Origin: Candidatus Uhrbacteria bacterium
GTDB taxonomy: Bacteria; Patescibacteriota; Patescibacteriia; 2-12-FULL-60-25
Assembly: GCA_021413945.1 (NCBI GenBank)
Contig: JAIOPK010000019.1
Location: 1-64,000, forward strand
Direction of reading: 5' to 3'
DNA: 64,000 bases
Below are positions 41,926 through 50,816 of this stretch, one piece after another. The notes below the pieces were generated by a model. It was given only the letters and a program-made list of their open reading frames with translations. It was not told the DNA's origin and searched no databases. The translations under genes and the position numbers were made by a program. Position 1 is the stretch's first letter. The number at the start of each line of letters is the position of its first letter.

Positions 41926-42594
41926 TCAGAGGATGTGTTTCGCCGCAATGTCCATAGTCAGACCTTCGATAGGCAAGGCATTTTCCACATCAAACTCGCC
42001 AACTTTCGTCCTCCGTAGTTCGACACAATACCCACCAACCCCAAGCTCACGTCCAATGTCGTCGGCAAGCGATCGAATATAAGTCCCGCTCCCGCATTTC
42101 ACATCGATCGTCAGATTCGGCCACTCATATTCAACCACCTCGATCTTATCGATCTTCACCTGCTTCATCGGCCTCATTTCTTCCGTAGCTTTTCCCGCAC
42201 GCGCAAGATCGTACAACTTTTTCCCACCGATCTTCTTCGCGCTATGTAGGGGGGCAAGCTGTTCGTATCCGCCACGAAACTTGTCGAGTGCTTTCTCGAC
42301 TTCGTTACGCGTCGGTTCCTTCGACACGTTCTGTTCGACGATCACGCCCTCCTTGTCGAACGTGTCGCTCGTGGCACCCATACGAACCGACGCCACATAC
42401 TCCTTGTCGACACCAACCAGAGCCGTGAGTCGCTTCGTCCCTTTACCGACCCCAAGCACGAGCAGTCCGGTCGCGAACGGATCAAGAGTTCCTGCGTGGC
42501 CAATCGCCTTCATTTTCAAAATCCCACGCAGTTTTGCAACCACGTCATGCGAGGTCCATCCCTCGGGTTTGTCGATCAGAAGTAATCCGTCCAT
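41926..42594 (-). CDS. truB: tRNA pseudouridine(55) synthase TruB
   Basis: This 222-residue enzyme makes pseudouridine 55 in the T-loop of tRNAs. The start LLLIDKPEGWTSHDVV, the catalytic Asp in GHAGTLDPFATGLLVLGVG, the TKRLT segment and GSGTYIRSLADDIG are all conserved. It is shorter than E. coli TruB (about 314 aa) because the C-terminal PUA-like domain is missing or reduced. It faces the S9 peptidase gene across 54 nt; a TACATT box 2 nt beyond the expected spacing suggests another near-leaderless message. Confidence 0.95.
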   Translation of the reverse strand: MDGLLLIDKPEGWTSHDVVAKLRGILKMKAIGHAGTLDPFATGLLVLGVGKGTKRLTALVGVDKEYVASVRMGATSDTFDKEGVIVEQNVSKEPTRNEVEKALDKFRGGYEQLAPLHSAKKIGGKKLYDLARAGKATEEMRPMKQVKIDKIEVVEYEWPNLTIDVKCGSGTYIRSLADDIGRELGVGGYCVELRRTKVGEFDVENALPIEGLTMDIAAKHIL

Positions 42595-42648
42595 GGACGG
42601 AGAATGTACCGACTAGGCAGAAACGTCAAAAAACGTTACAAATTGGCC

Positions 42649-44451
42649 ATGTCCCTATATTCCATCCAAGACTTTTTGGAAACAAAAACCGCGTGGGCTC
42701 CTTCTTGGAGTCCCGATGCAACAAAGTTGCTGTATATCAGTAACCTGACGGGCGTCGCTCAGGCTTATCTGAAGGATTTGGCATCCGGAGAAGTGCGACA
42801 ACTGACGGATGGGACCGAGCCTATCGAATTTGCCTTTTTTCCTCCCAAAGAGAATGTGATTCTTTTTGGACATAGTAACGGAGGAAATGAACGAACGCAG
42901 ATTAGACTCATGGATCCTACAAATGGAAAAAGCGAATGGCTAATGCACAATGATGAATTTATTTATCGTGTAACAGAATGTTCGGCTGACGGTTCGTTAT
43001 TTGCGTATATTTCCAACGAGAGGAACGGCAAGGATTTTGATGTATACGTTTACAATTTGAAGAAGCGCGAATCCCGACGCGTATTCGATCGTGGCGGATG
43101 GTGTAAAGGTGTTGGCTTTTCGCCGGATAAAACCATGCTCGTCGTGCGCATCGAGTACACGTTTTCCCAAAATCAACTCGTTCTCGTGAACCTACAGACC
43201 GGAGAAGAACTCGACGTCACAGAAAAAGAAGGTCTAAAAGAACATGGTTACGCGCATTGGTTGCCCGATGGATCAGGCTTTTATTTCAAGAACAACCAAG
43301 ATCGCGATTTTTCAGCGCTTGACTTTTATGATTTGAAAAATAAATCAATAACGCCTATCACGGGGTCGCTAGATCTACCAAAGTTTGAATTGGAGATTAT
43401 TCGAATGACGCTGGATGGAGGTCGATTGCTTCTTGGATATAACCGTGATGGATATACAGATGTTTGGTTCATGGATGTAGCGACCAAGCAGCTTACCAAG
43501 GCGCTATTGCCTGACGGAGAACTGGATGGATTTGAATGGACGGAAGACGGATCACGTTTGGCATTTGAGTTTGAAGACGCCAAGCAGCAGCGTGATATTT
43601 GGATTCTTGAAGTGAGCGGATCCGTTGTTCGTGCGACGGAGAGTCCTCGACGCGTTCCGGTAGATGTATGTCAACCGATGGAATTAGTGCGGTATGAATC
43701 GTTTGATGGCAAACAAATTCCCGCGTTCATATACACGCCCAAACGTAAAGGGAACGAACGATGTCCCGTCATTGTGAATGTTCATGGCGGTCCGGAAGGA
43801 CAGTCGCGACCAGGCTTCTATGGATTGATGCAATATTTTGTCTCACAAGGTTGGGCGGTTGTTTTACCGAACATTCGCGGGAGCAGTGGTTATGGTAAGG
43901 AATATATGGCCGCTGATGATAAAGGCAAGCGCTGGGATTCCATCAAAGATATCGAATGGCTAAACAAGTATCTCCGTTCTCGTGATGACGTCGACCCAGA
44001 GAAGATTGTCATCATGGGCGGCAGTTACGGTGGCTACATGACGCTGGTCGGAGTCGCATTTCAGCCCAAGCTGTGGGCGGCCGGAGTGGACATTGTCGGA
44101 ATGTCGAACCTTGTAACATTTCTACAGAATACTTCGGTATGGCGTCGGGCATTGCGTGAAGCGGAGTATGGGTCACTGCAAGATGATCATGTGATTTTGG
44201 AAGATCTGTCACCGATGCGTGTCGTGAAAGACATTCAGGCACCGCTTCTGGTGATCCACGGCGCAAATGACCCGAGAGTGCCATTATCGGAGGCGGAGCA
44301 AATCGTGAAGACAGTCGTCGATCAAGGCGGCGTCGCCGAGCTGCTTGTTTATCACGATGAAGGGCATGGATTAGCCAAATTACAGAACCGATTGGATGCC
44401 TACCCCAAGGTTGCAGACTTTCTGACAAAACATGTGATCGAGAAGCGCTGA
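42649..44451 (+). CDS. S9 family peptidase (acylaminoacyl/dipeptidyl peptidase type)
   Basis: I start at MSLYSIQDFLE (42649), giving 600 residues; a start at 42604 lies in the divergent promoter region. The N-terminal half is a beta-propeller with WD40/PD40-like blades (WSPDATKLLYIS; FSPDKTMLVVR; WTEDGSRLAFEF). The alpha/beta hydrolase half has Ser in GGSYGGYM, Asp in GANDPRVP and His in HDEGHGL. These are cytoplasmic oligopeptidases, and there is no signal peptide. The coding sequence is visibly richer in A/T than its neighbours, which may mean a different history. Confidence 0.9.
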   Translation: MSLYSIQDFLETKTAWAPSWSPDATKLLYISNLTGVAQAYLKDLASGEVRQLTDGTEPIEFAFFPPKENVILFGHSNGGNERTQIRLMDPTNGKSEWLMHNDEFIYRVTECSADGSLFAYISNERNGKDFDVYVYNLKKRESRRVFDRGGWCKGVGFSPDKTMLVVRIEYTFSQNQLVLVNLQTGEELDVTEKEGLKEHGYAHWLPDGSGFYFKNNQDRDFSALDFYDLKNKSITPITGSLDLPKFELEIIRMTLDGGRLLLGYNRDGYTDVWFMDVATKQLTKALLPDGELDGFEWTEDGSRLAFEFEDAKQQRDIWILEVSGSVVRATESPRRVPVDVCQPMELVRYESFDGKQIPAFIYTPKRKGNERCPVIVNVHGGPEGQSRPGFYGLMQYFVSQGWAVVLPNIRGSSGYGKEYMAADDKGKRWDSIKDIEWLNKYLRSRDDVDPEKIVIMGGSYGGYMTLVGVAFQPKLWAAGVDIVGMSNLVTFLQNTSVWRRALREAEYGSLQDDHVILEDLSPMRVVKDIQAPLLVIHGANDPRVPLSEAEQIVKTVVDQGGVAELLVYHDEGHGLAKLQNRLDAYPKVADFLTKHVIEKR

Positions 44452-44455
44452 TCTA

Positions 44456-44484
44456 TTGACTATTGGCTCAATAAAGCCTAAACT
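44456..44484 (+). promoter_or_regulatory. Promoter of infB, leaderless
   Basis: TTGACT (44456-44461), a 17-nt spacer and TAAACT (44479-44484) predict a start at about 44491, one base before the infB ATG at 44492. Confidence 0.6.
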
Positions 44485-44491
44485 CGCACGC

Positions 44492-46510
44492 ATGAACGTT
44501 ACCGAACTGGCACGCCGTCTGCGTGTCACCCCGCAGCAACTCTTGGCAAAAATGCCTGAGCTTGGTTTTGACGTTGGTGCCCGAGCCATCAAGATCGATG
44601 ACCGCACCGCCGATCAGATCTACAAGAAGTGGCTCGAGAACTCCCGCCGCGAACGTTTGCGCGACCAGCTCGTAAAACAGCAGGCCATCGTAACCACCGA
44701 TGGCTCGGCTCCGGAAAACCGTGAAGTCACGCTTCCCGCCGTTGTTGCTGTCCGCGATTTTGCCGGCAAACTTGGTTTGCCTGTCACGCGTGTGATTCAG
44801 CAGCTCATGAAAGCCGGTATTCTCGCTTCCCAAAACGAGCGCATCGACTACATGACCGCATCGATTATCGCGGAAGAACTCGGATACAAGCCGCTTCCGG
44901 AATCCAAGATCGAGGCGGAAATGTTGGCATCCGTGGAAAGTCAGGATCGTTTGAAAGAAATTCTTGGCGGTCAAGAAAAAGTGAGTCTTAAAGAACGCCC
45001 GCCCGTTATCGTTGTCATGGGTCACGTCGACCACGGAAAAACCCGCACGCTCGATGCGATTCGCAAAACCCACGTCATGGAAGGGGAGTCCGGTGGAATC
45101 ACCCAGCACATCGGTGCGTACATGGTTGAAAACAAAGGAAAACCTTTGACCTTCATCGACACTCCGGGTCACGAAGCGTTTACCGTCATGCGTTCGCGTG
45201 GTGCCAAGGTCGCCGACATTGCGATTCTCGTTGTTGCCGCCGACGACGGCGTACAGCCGCAAACAAAAGAAGCGATCAACATCATCACGGCCGCCAAACT
45301 TCCATACGTTGTCGCTCTGAACAAGATCGATAAACCCGACGCCGATCCAAACCGCGTGCTCGGTCAATTGGCGGAATGCGGTGTGAACGTCGAGGAATGG
45401 GGTGGAACAGTTCCGATGGCCAAAATCTCGGCTAAGATCGGTACGGGTATCGATGCGTTGCTCGACTTGGTTTTGCTTGTCGCAGAAATGGAAAAAGAAC
45501 GCATCATGAGCAATCCGGACACGCGCGCCGCCGGAACGATTATCGAATCCCGTGTAGACAAGGGTGAAGGCCCTGTCGCCACAGCCATCATCCAGAACGG
45601 CACGCTTCACCGCAACGACGCTCTCGGCATCGCCGGCGTTGCTTATGGCCGCGTCCGCATGATGCGCGACTGGACCGGTAAAATCATGGATGAGGCCACA
45701 CCTGGAATGCCGGTAAAAATTCTCGGCTTCAAAACCGCTCCCGCTGTAGGCGATATCCTTGAAGTCCCGGTAAATCCGAGCGATCTCGAGGTAAAGAAAA
45801 CCAAGAACGTCTCGCGCCAGAACGTCGAAAGTCTTACCGCGACAAAAGCGCAGCCTGTCGAAGGCGAGGATGCTCACAAGAAAGTGATGCTGAACGTCAT
45901 CCTCAAGACCGACGTGCTCGGTTCGCTTGAAGCGTTGCTCGGCATGACGGAAAAAGTGAAGCATGAACTCGTAGGCGTCGACGTGATTCAGAAAGGTCTC
46001 GGCAACATCACGGAAGGCGATATCGAGCGCGCCGCAAACTCCAAGCCTTCCGTCGTTTACGGATTTAACGTCATGCTTCCTCCGGCTCTTGTACACAAAG
46101 CGCGCGAGAAAGAGGTTGATGTCGTGTTGTATAAAGTTGTTTACGATTTGTTTGACAACATCGTCGAACGCTTGAACAAGCTCCTGCCGCAAGAAAAGAT
46201 TATTACGGAACTCGGCTCCGCCGAGGTTGCCGCCATTTTCCTTACGGAAACCAACCGCATGGTCGTCGGTTTGCGTGTGAAGGAAGGCAAGCTCATCACC
46301 GCCGCAAAACTGCGAGTATTCCGCAACAATGAAATCATCGGAGAAGGAACGATCGAGTCGCTTCAGAGCGGCAAGTCAGCCGTGAAAGAAGTCGGCGCCG
46401 GAACCGAGTGCGGCTTGTCGTATCAGGGTAAAATCAAGCTCCAAGTCGGCGATCGCATTGAGGGCTATACGGAAGAATCCAAGGCGCGTAAAGTAGAGTC
46501 GTTCCGCTAG
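44492..46510 (+). CDS. infB: Translation initiation factor IF-2
   Basis: This 672-residue GTPase places initiator tRNA on the 30S subunit. The N-terminus [25 protein letters not shown] is a short IF2-N-like domain. The G domain has GHVDHGKT (G1), DTPGHE (G3) and NKID (G4), and the C-terminal domains II-IV follow. It is much shorter than E. coli IF2 (890) because the N-terminal extension is reduced. I reject the upstream TTG at 44456, which is the -35 box of the promoter. trxA follows by 19 nt. Confidence 0.96.
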   Translation: MNVTELARRLRVTPQQLLAKMPELGFDVGARAIKIDDRTADQIYKKWLENSRRERLRDQLVKQQAIVTTDGSAPENREVTLPAVVAVRDFAGKLGLPVTRVIQQLMKAGILASQNERIDYMTASIIAEELGYKPLPESKIEAEMLASVESQDRLKEILGGQEKVSLKERPPVIVVMGHVDHGKTRTLDAIRKTHVMEGESGGITQHIGAYMVENKGKPLTFIDTPGHEAFTVMRSRGAKVADIAILVVAADDGVQPQTKEAINIITAAKLPYVVALNKIDKPDADPNRVLGQLAECGVNVEEWGGTVPMAKISAKIGTGIDALLDLVLLVAEMEKERIMSNPDTRAAGTIIESRVDKGEGPVATAIIQNGTLHRNDALGIAGVAYGRVRMMRDWTGKIMDEATPGMPVKILGFKTAPAVGDILEVPVNPSDLEVKKTKNVSRQNVESLTATKAQPVEGEDAHKKVMLNVILKTDVLGSLEALLGMTEKVKHELVGVDVIQKGLGNITEGDIERAANSKPSVVYGFNVMLPPALVHKAREKEVDVVLYKVVYDLFDNIVERLNKLLPQEKIITELGSAEVAAIFLTETNRMVVGLRVKEGKLITAAKLRVFRNNEIIGEGTIESLQSGKSAVKEVGAGTECGLSYQGKIKLQVGDRIEGYTEESKARKVESFR

Positions 46511-46529
46511 TCCTTGTTACACCTAAACT

Positions 46530-46853
46530 ATGGCCCATATTTTTAACGAAGCAAATTTTCAGGCGGAAGTTCTTTCATCGAGCAGCCCCGTCCTTGTCGA
46601 TTTTTGGGCGGAATGGTGCGGTCCTTGCCGTGTCATGGGTCCGATTGTCGAGGAAATCGCCTCGGAAACGGATGAGTCCAAGCTGAAGGTCGGGAAACTC
46701 AATGTCGACGAGAATATGCATCTGTCGACGGAATACCGCATCCTCTCAATTCCGACCATGCTCGTCTTCAAAGACGGCAAACCTGTCGACACCATCGTCG
46801 GCTCGATGTCCAAGCAGGACTTGCTCGCCAAGCTTGCACCGTATTTGGCGTAA
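46530..46853 (+). CDS. trxA: Thioredoxin
   Basis: This 107-residue protein has the active site WCGPC (in FWAEWCGPCRVM), the conserved cis-Pro in SIPTMLVFKDG and normal length. It reduces protein disulfides in the cytoplasm using electrons from thioredoxin reductase, which is encoded 5 nt downstream. The pair forms a complete system. With so many Cys-rich exported proteins in the window, keeping them reduced before export is a plausible extra duty, which is inference. Confidence 0.96.
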   Translation: MAHIFNEANFQAEVLSSSSPVLVDFWAEWCGPCRVMGPIVEEIASETDESKLKVGKLNVDENMHLSTEYRILSIPTMLVFKDGKPVDTIVGSMSKQDLLAKLAPYLA

Positions 46854-46858
46854 GACGT

Positions 46859-47770
46859 ATGCGCGACGTCATTATCATCGGTTCCGGCCCAGCCGGTTGG
46901 ACGGCTGCGATCTACGCGGCGCGCGCCGATTTGAAGCCGCTCGTCTTCGAAGGCCATGAGCCTGGCGGTCAGCTCATGACCACAACGGAAGTAGAAAACT
47001 TTCCGGGCTTCGAACACGGCATCCAGGGTCCCGACCTCATGCAGGTCATGCGCAAACAGGCCGCGCGATTCGGAACCGAGATTATTTCGAATATGGTCGA
47101 TTCGCTCAAGCAAATCGACGGCGGATTCGAAGTTGTTTCAAAAGGCGAAGCCTACCAAGCTAAAACGGTGATCCTGTCGACCGGCGCAACTGCTCGCCGA
47201 CTCGGGCTCGATAATGAAAAGCGTTTGTATGGTCACGGTGTTTCCGCCTGTGCCACATGCGACGGATTTTTCTTCAAAGGTAAAAACGTCATCATCGTCG
47301 GCGGGGGAGACAGTGCCATGGAAGAGTCGTCGTTCCTGACGCGATTCGCCGACAGGGTGTATTTGATGCATCGCCGAGGCGAGTTCCGCGCGTCCAAAAT
47401 CATGCAGGAACGCGTTCGCAACAACCAAAAAATCGAAATCGTTTTGAATACGGAAGTCACCGACATTCTCGGCGCAGACCATGTTGAAGGCGTTGTTTTG
47501 AAAGACACGGTCTCCGGCGAAATTCGCGAAATGAAAATCGACGGCGTGTTCGCCGCCATCGGCCATGAACCCAATGTCGCTCTCGTGAAAGGCCTTATTG
47601 ATCTCGATGAGAAAGGTTACGTAAAAACCGTCCCGGGCACGTCCAAGACCAATATCGAAGGTCTCTTTGCTTGCGGCGATGTCCAAGACTCCCGCTACCG
47701 CCAAGCCGTTACCGCCGCAGGATCCGGATGTATGGCGGCGTTGGATGCGGAAAAATTCCTCTCGCACTAA
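46859..47770 (+). CDS. trxB: Thioredoxin reductase
   Basis: This 303-residue flavoenzyme has the FAD motif GSGPAGWTAAIYAAR at the N-terminus, the redox-active CATCDG, the NADPH motif GGGDSAMEESSFLTR with HRRGEFRA, and the C-terminal FACGDVQDSRYRQAVTAAGSG that binds FAD. It passes electrons from NADPH to thioredoxin. It follows trxA by 5 nt. A repeat element begins right after its stop. Confidence 0.96.
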   Translation: MRDVIIIGSGPAGWTAAIYAARADLKPLVFEGHEPGGQLMTTTEVENFPGFEHGIQGPDLMQVMRKQAARFGTEIISNMVDSLKQIDGGFEVVSKGEAYQAKTVILSTGATARRLGLDNEKRLYGHGVSACATCDGFFFKGKNVIIVGGGDSAMEESSFLTRFADRVYLMHRRGEFRASKIMQERVRNNQKIEIVLNTEVTDILGADHVEGVVLKDTVSGEIREMKIDGVFAAIGHEPNVALVKGLIDLDEKGYVKTVPGTSKTNIEGLFACGDVQDSRYRQAVTAAGSGCMAALDAEKFLSH

Positions 47771-47772
47771 CT

Positions 47773-47847
47773 GTCATTCCTGCGGAGGCAGGAATCCAGC
47801 TGATAAAGGTTATGTTCGGACTGGATCCCAGCGTTCGCTGGGATGAC
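47773..47847. repeat. REP/MITE-like intergenic repeat
   Basis: About 75 nt is bounded by GTCATTCC and GGGATGAC. It holds two hairpins, TTCCTGC-ggag-GCAGGAA and TCCCAGCG-tt-CGCTGGGA. Elements of this design (GTCATTCC...GGAATGAC) are spread through many bacterial genomes. Only this copy is seen in the window. Confidence 0.65.
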
Positions 47848-47863
47848 GACATAGATAACGAAC

Positions 47864-47890
47864 GCCCCACTGACTATGAATCAGTGGGGC
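47864..47890 (+). terminator. Terminator after trxB
   Basis: A perfect 10-bp stem, GCCCCACTGA/TCAGTGGGGC, is followed by TTTCATTTGG. It is 94 nt after the trxB stop. Confidence 0.75.
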
Positions 47891-47914
47891 TTTCATTTGG
47901 ACTTTCGACCAGCG

Positions 47915-48110
47915 CTCGAGCAATCCGCATCCAAGAAACTTTTCCATAGGGGAGAGCGAGTCCGAAGACCTGCGGCACCCTGCGGAAAAATCCCATGCTT
48001 GTCGTGGACGCGGATTGCTTAAGCGTTTGTCTTTATGTGAATTTCTTGGCTAACCCTACTGGCCTGTGGATAAGTGTCAAGAGGCTGACAGCCTCGTCTG
48101 GCACAAAAGC
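47915..48110. ncRNA. Candidate structured RNA of unknown class
   Basis: This gene-free region holds two interleaved complementary pairs: GCAATCCGC (47920-47928) with GCGGATTGC (48010-48018), and CCAAGAAA (47931-47938) with TTTCTTGG (48042-48049). The order A-B-A'-B' permits a pseudoknot or two exclusive folds. Smaller hairpins lie inside (GTC-CGAA-GAC) and after it (GAGGCT-GAC-AGCCTC within GTGTCA/TGGCAC). I could not match it to 6S, tmRNA, RNase P or SRP RNA. The strand is not settled; a minus-strand promoter-like TTGACA/TAGGGT pair lies at 48053-48080. Confidence 0.35.
48053..48080 (-). promoter_or_regulatory. Possible minus-strand promoter with a DnaA-box sequence
   Basis: TTGACA (48080-48075) and TAGGGT (48058-48053) are 16 nt apart on the minus strand. 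A perfect DnaA-box sequence TTATCCACA (48073-48065) lies in the spacer. Confidence 0.3.
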
Positions 48111-48123
48111 GCTGTAGAGAGAC

Positions 48124-48162
48124 AAAAAATGAGCCCGCCTCTGGGAACTGCCATGGCGGCTC
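48124..48162 (-). terminator. Terminator of the hsp20-VanW operon
   Basis: On the minus strand GAGCCGCC/GGCGGGCTC pair across a 15-nt loop and are followed by ATTTTTTG. It lies about 70 nt after the VanW gene stop. Confidence 0.7.
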
Positions 48163-48230
48163 AAAGTGCTAGCCTATGTATACCATAGAAAAAATGATCC
48201 GTCAAGCAGGCTGACTACCTCTATTTTTCG

Positions 48231-50129
48231 CTAATTTGGATTATTGATGCCTGTTTCGTCGACGACGGGTGCGGCCGGGTTCTGGGATGCGGCTACCTCC
48301 TCGGGTGAGGCGCCTATCAAACAGACGGCACCCCACGGCCGATAATAGCTCGTGAACGTTTCTTTTTTCTGTTCGCCCGACGCGTACGTGATGGTGTAGT
48401 CCAAGCTCGCGGTGGCGCCGGCGTGCGCCGATTCCGTGCACTTGCGTTTGCCGATGGGTAATTCCGTTGTCGGGATCAGCTTGAGCGGCGGCGCGGCAAC
48501 GATATTGTAGATACGCGGCTTGGTCTGTTCCGCAACGCGTCCATCCTTGGTACCCCACATGTAGAAAGCGAGCATGTCGCCTTTGAGCTCGGACGTGAGC
48601 AGAATCGTCGAGCTTGTGTCGTTCTTGAAGCGGAAGTCGGGAGAAGGCGAGTAAATCGTCGCATCCGTGCCGGCGGGCTCGTAATAGCGCACGCGATAGC
48701 TGTGATTACGTCGTTCGACAATAGGCATTCCGGAAGCCATCGCCATGCGGAAGCTCGTCGATCCAACCTGACACAATCCTCCGCCATATTCCGGCGTCGT
48801 CTTGTTTCCCTTGATGACAAGCTCCTGATACCAGCCATGCGGTCCATCGATTTCACCTAGAACGCCCAGCTGGCTAAAAATTTCCCCCGGCGCGACCAGA
48901 ACGCCGTTCATTTTCTTTGCACCTAACGCGATATTTTTGCGTCGATTGGACGGCGATCCGTCAAAGTACGATCGTCCGACGCCGAGCAGTTCACGAATAC
49001 CCAAACGCTCCGCATCTGCGCCTTCAATTTTGGGCGAGATACGTGCAAACACAATCGGTACGCTCGATGAGCCGGCGCTCCAGGCTGCAAGAATACCTTC
49101 GCCTGTCAGACGGCCATCAACCCGCACACCCTCGATCGGCGCCACAAATTCTTTGAGTTTTCCGTCCTCGTCGAGTGTCAATTTTCCATCACGAGGTTCT
49201 TTCAGATAATCCGCGGTAAACGTCGCCATCGATTTCTCGATACGTTCGGGATCGAGAGCCAAAACCGCGCCCGATGGCGTCGAGCTTGCCGTAATCCAAC
49301 CCGCGATCGTCGAGCTCGTCACGGTTTGTTTCTTGAGTTCATTCGTCAGTGTAAACGGAGCCTTGGCGATCCAAGCGGGGATTCCGGGCAAAACGGAGCG
49401 GATCTCACTGACCGTCAATGTCGGTAAAACGTTCAGGATGCGAATCGTAATCGGCTGGAAAGAGATACGCCGGGCCTGCGCCTCAAGCGTCGTGATCGCC
49501 GACCGGATATCTGCCGACTTGCCAACTTGTTCGGCTTGAATATCGGACACAAAGCCACTTTCTGTCGATGTCGTGATCCGCACGTGCAATTCGGCATCGC
49601 GCATGAGCGGCAAGGAGTCGCCAACTTCCTCGTGTAGCAAATTTTCCGCCAAATCGCGGTTAAAAATCGTTTTCAAGTCGATGTCCAAGGGCTGCATGTA
49701 CAGCCGCACTCGATTGACGACATTCCAAATAGGGCTGGAATCGCGGCCTGCCTGAAAAGCCAGATCAACGGCCGGTGCCGGATCATAGCTGACGAGGTCG
49801 CGCGACAAATCGGGATCTTCAATAGGTACGGTACTGCGCGGCAAGGTGATCTGTCTGTCCTCCAATCGAAAAATGAATCCCGGCTCAAGCGCGGCATCGA
49901 TTCGTTTCTGTAGCGCCGCTTCCGCCTGCGCGCGCGTCATTCCGTCGAGCTTTAAGCCCGCAATGCGTACGCCGGGGAACATCTTGTCGCGAAAAACAAG
50001 TTCATAACCATACGCCGCGGCACCTAGTCCGGCCAAAATCGAGGCAAAAAGACCTACGGCAATGGCGATACCGATGACAGAGGCGGAAACGATGCGTTTT
50101 CCGTGATGTTTTGCTTCGAGTAAGTTCAT
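48231..50129 (-). CDS. VanW family protein with peptidoglycan-binding-like repeats
   Basis: This 632-residue protein has an N-terminal transmembrane helix (about 15-42). Two PG_binding_4/YoaR-like repeats follow (about 50-330, with GVRIAGLKLDGMTRAQAEAAL marking the first). A VanW domain then runs from about residue 385 to 545, with NIALGAKKMNGVLVAPGEIFS, EYGGGLCQVGSTSFRMAM and RNHSYRVRYYEP. VanW proteins occur in some vancomycin-resistance clusters and widely in CPR and Firmicutes; the biochemical role is unknown but is tied to the wall. It overlaps the 77-aa gene by 4 nt. Confidence 0.88.
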   Translation of the reverse strand: MNLLEAKHHGKRIVSASVIGIAIAVGLFASILAGLGAAAYGYELVFRDKMFPGVRIAGLKLDGMTRAQAEAALQKRIDAALEPGFIFRLEDRQITLPRSTVPIEDPDLSRDLVSYDPAPAVDLAFQAGRDSSPIWNVVNRVRLYMQPLDIDLKTIFNRDLAENLLHEEVGDSLPLMRDAELHVRITTSTESGFVSDIQAEQVGKSADIRSAITTLEAQARRISFQPITIRILNVLPTLTVSEIRSVLPGIPAWIAKAPFTLTNELKKQTVTSSTIAGWITASSTPSGAVLALDPERIEKSMATFTADYLKEPRDGKLTLDEDGKLKEFVAPIEGVRVDGRLTGEGILAAWSAGSSSVPIVFARISPKIEGADAERLGIRELLGVGRSYFDGSPSNRRKNIALGAKKMNGVLVAPGEIFSQLGVLGEIDGPHGWYQELVIKGNKTTPEYGGGLCQVGSTSFRMAMASGMPIVERRNHSYRVRYYEPAGTDATIYSPSPDFRFKNDTSSTILLTSELKGDMLAFYMWGTKDGRVAEQTKPRIYNIVAAPPLKLIPTTELPIGKRKCTESAHAGATASLDYTITYASGEQKKETFTSYYRPWGAVCLIGASPEEVAASQNPAAPVVDETGINNPN

Positions 50130-50359
50130 GCGGCTGTGGCTCCTTCACCGAGTAGGCGATTTAACATAGCGCGTGCGACTTCTTGATCCGTGTCCTGTTG
50201 TTTCCCCGGAGCGATCGCGACTAACTGTAATGTATCACCTTTCACCGGATTCCCCGCTATCATCGATCGGGGGATGCTGAGCGGCTGACCGCCAACATCG
50301 ACCTGTACGGTCGCGTCATCCATTTCTACCACTTTCACCGGCATCGGAAGAAATCCCAT
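50126..50359 (-). CDS. DUF3006-like small protein
   Basis: These 77 residues form a small beta-rich protein: VKVVEMDDATVQVDVGGQ, then LSIPRSMIAG and GDTLQL. The layout resembles DUF3006 (one strand-rich unit ending in a P-R/K-x-x-L turn). A helical tail follows. It lies 15 nt after hsp20 and overlaps VanW by ATGA. The start could also be the internal Met at residue 6. The function is unknown. Confidence 0.6.
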   Translation of the reverse strand: MGFLPMPVKVVEMDDATVQVDVGGQPLSIPRSMIAGNPVKGDTLQLVAIAPGKQQDTDQEVARAMLNRLLGEGATAA

Positions 50360-50374
50360 AAATGCGATCGTCGA

Positions 50375-50761
50375 TTAATTAACCGGTATATGCCTCTCAC
50401 TGCCCCGAATCGGAATGCGTACCTCGAGGATTCCGTCGCGGAGTGTCGCATCGGCCTGATCGGCAACGACATCGACCGGAAGAATCAGACTTCGGCTGAA
50501 TGTGCCCCAATGGCATTCTTGATGAAACCAGTCGTCCTCGTTGATTTCACGTTTGTCCTCGCGCGTTCCGCGAATCGTCAGCAAGTCGCCATTCACGGCG
50601 ATATCGAGATCTTCCGGCTTGGCGCCGGCGAGCGTGGACCGGACCACAAGCGTATTGCCCTCGCGGAATACGTCGACGGAGAGTTGTCCCTCGGCCTCGC
50701 TTTTGAACCAGTCGGGGGCGGGGGATTCGGTATTCAATAATCGGTATTCTTCGAAAGCCAT
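50375..50761 (-). CDS. Hsp20/alpha-crystallin small heat-shock protein
   Basis: This 128-residue small heat-shock protein binds unfolding proteins without ATP. The alpha-crystallin domain starts QLSVDVFREGNTLVVRSTLAG, contains the PEDLDIAVNGDLLTIRG core and ends with DATLRDGILEVRIPIR, the I/V-x-I/V C-terminal motif. It leads an operon with the DUF3006-like and VanW genes. A 14-bp palindrome lies over its -10 box, so it may be repressed by an unknown factor until stress. Confidence 0.92.
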   Translation of the reverse strand: MAFEEYRLLNTESPAPDWFKSEAEGQLSVDVFREGNTLVVRSTLAGAKPEDLDIAVNGDLLTIRGTREDKREINEDDWFHQECHWGTFSRSLILPVDVVADQADATLRDGILEVRIPIRGSERHIPVN

Positions 50762-50764
50762 ATT

Positions 50765-50778
50765 TTACACAAGTGTAA
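50765..50778. promoter_or_regulatory. Perfect palindrome, candidate operator of hsp20
   Basis: TTACACAAGTGTAA is a perfect 14-bp inverted repeat that overlaps the -10 box and start site of the hsp20 promoter. It differs from CIRCE and HspR (HAIR) sites as I know them. Confidence 0.5.
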
Positions 50779-50800
50779 GCCTCGTTTCCGCTTTTGTCAT
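50772..50800 (-). promoter_or_regulatory. Promoter of hsp20, near-leaderless
   Basis: On the minus strand ATGACA (50800-50795) and TACACT (50777-50772) are 17 nt apart. The start near 50765 is 4 nt before the ATG. Confidence 0.55.
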
Positions 50801-50801
50801 G

Positions 50802-50810
50802 TGGTATGAT
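50802..50810 (+). promoter_or_regulatory. Extended -10 promoter of the TSP3 gene, leaderless
   Basis: TGGTATGAT is an extended -10 box whose predicted start (50817) is the A of the ATG. No strong -35 box is seen, as expected for extended -10 promoters. Confidence 0.5.
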
Positions 50811-50816
50811 ACCCCC

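Noticed and set aside
44456-44491. Upstream TTG start for infB
   Set aside because: The TTG is part of a TTGACT -35 box; the conserved IF2 start is the ATG at 44492.
44468-46192. 574-codon open frame on the minus strand opposite infB
   Set aside because: It is fully antisense to a well-conserved infB, has no family features, and similar long antisense frames lie opposite other GC-rich genes here.
47900-48110. Replication origin
   Set aside because: Only one DnaA box is seen, there is no AT-rich unwinding region with repeats, and dnaA/dnaN are absent.
47915-48110. tmRNA, RNase P RNA or SRP RNA
   Set aside because: The tRNA-like ends of tmRNA, the GAGGAAAGTCC core of RNase P and the GGAAGGAAGCAGCC-type SRP core are all missing.
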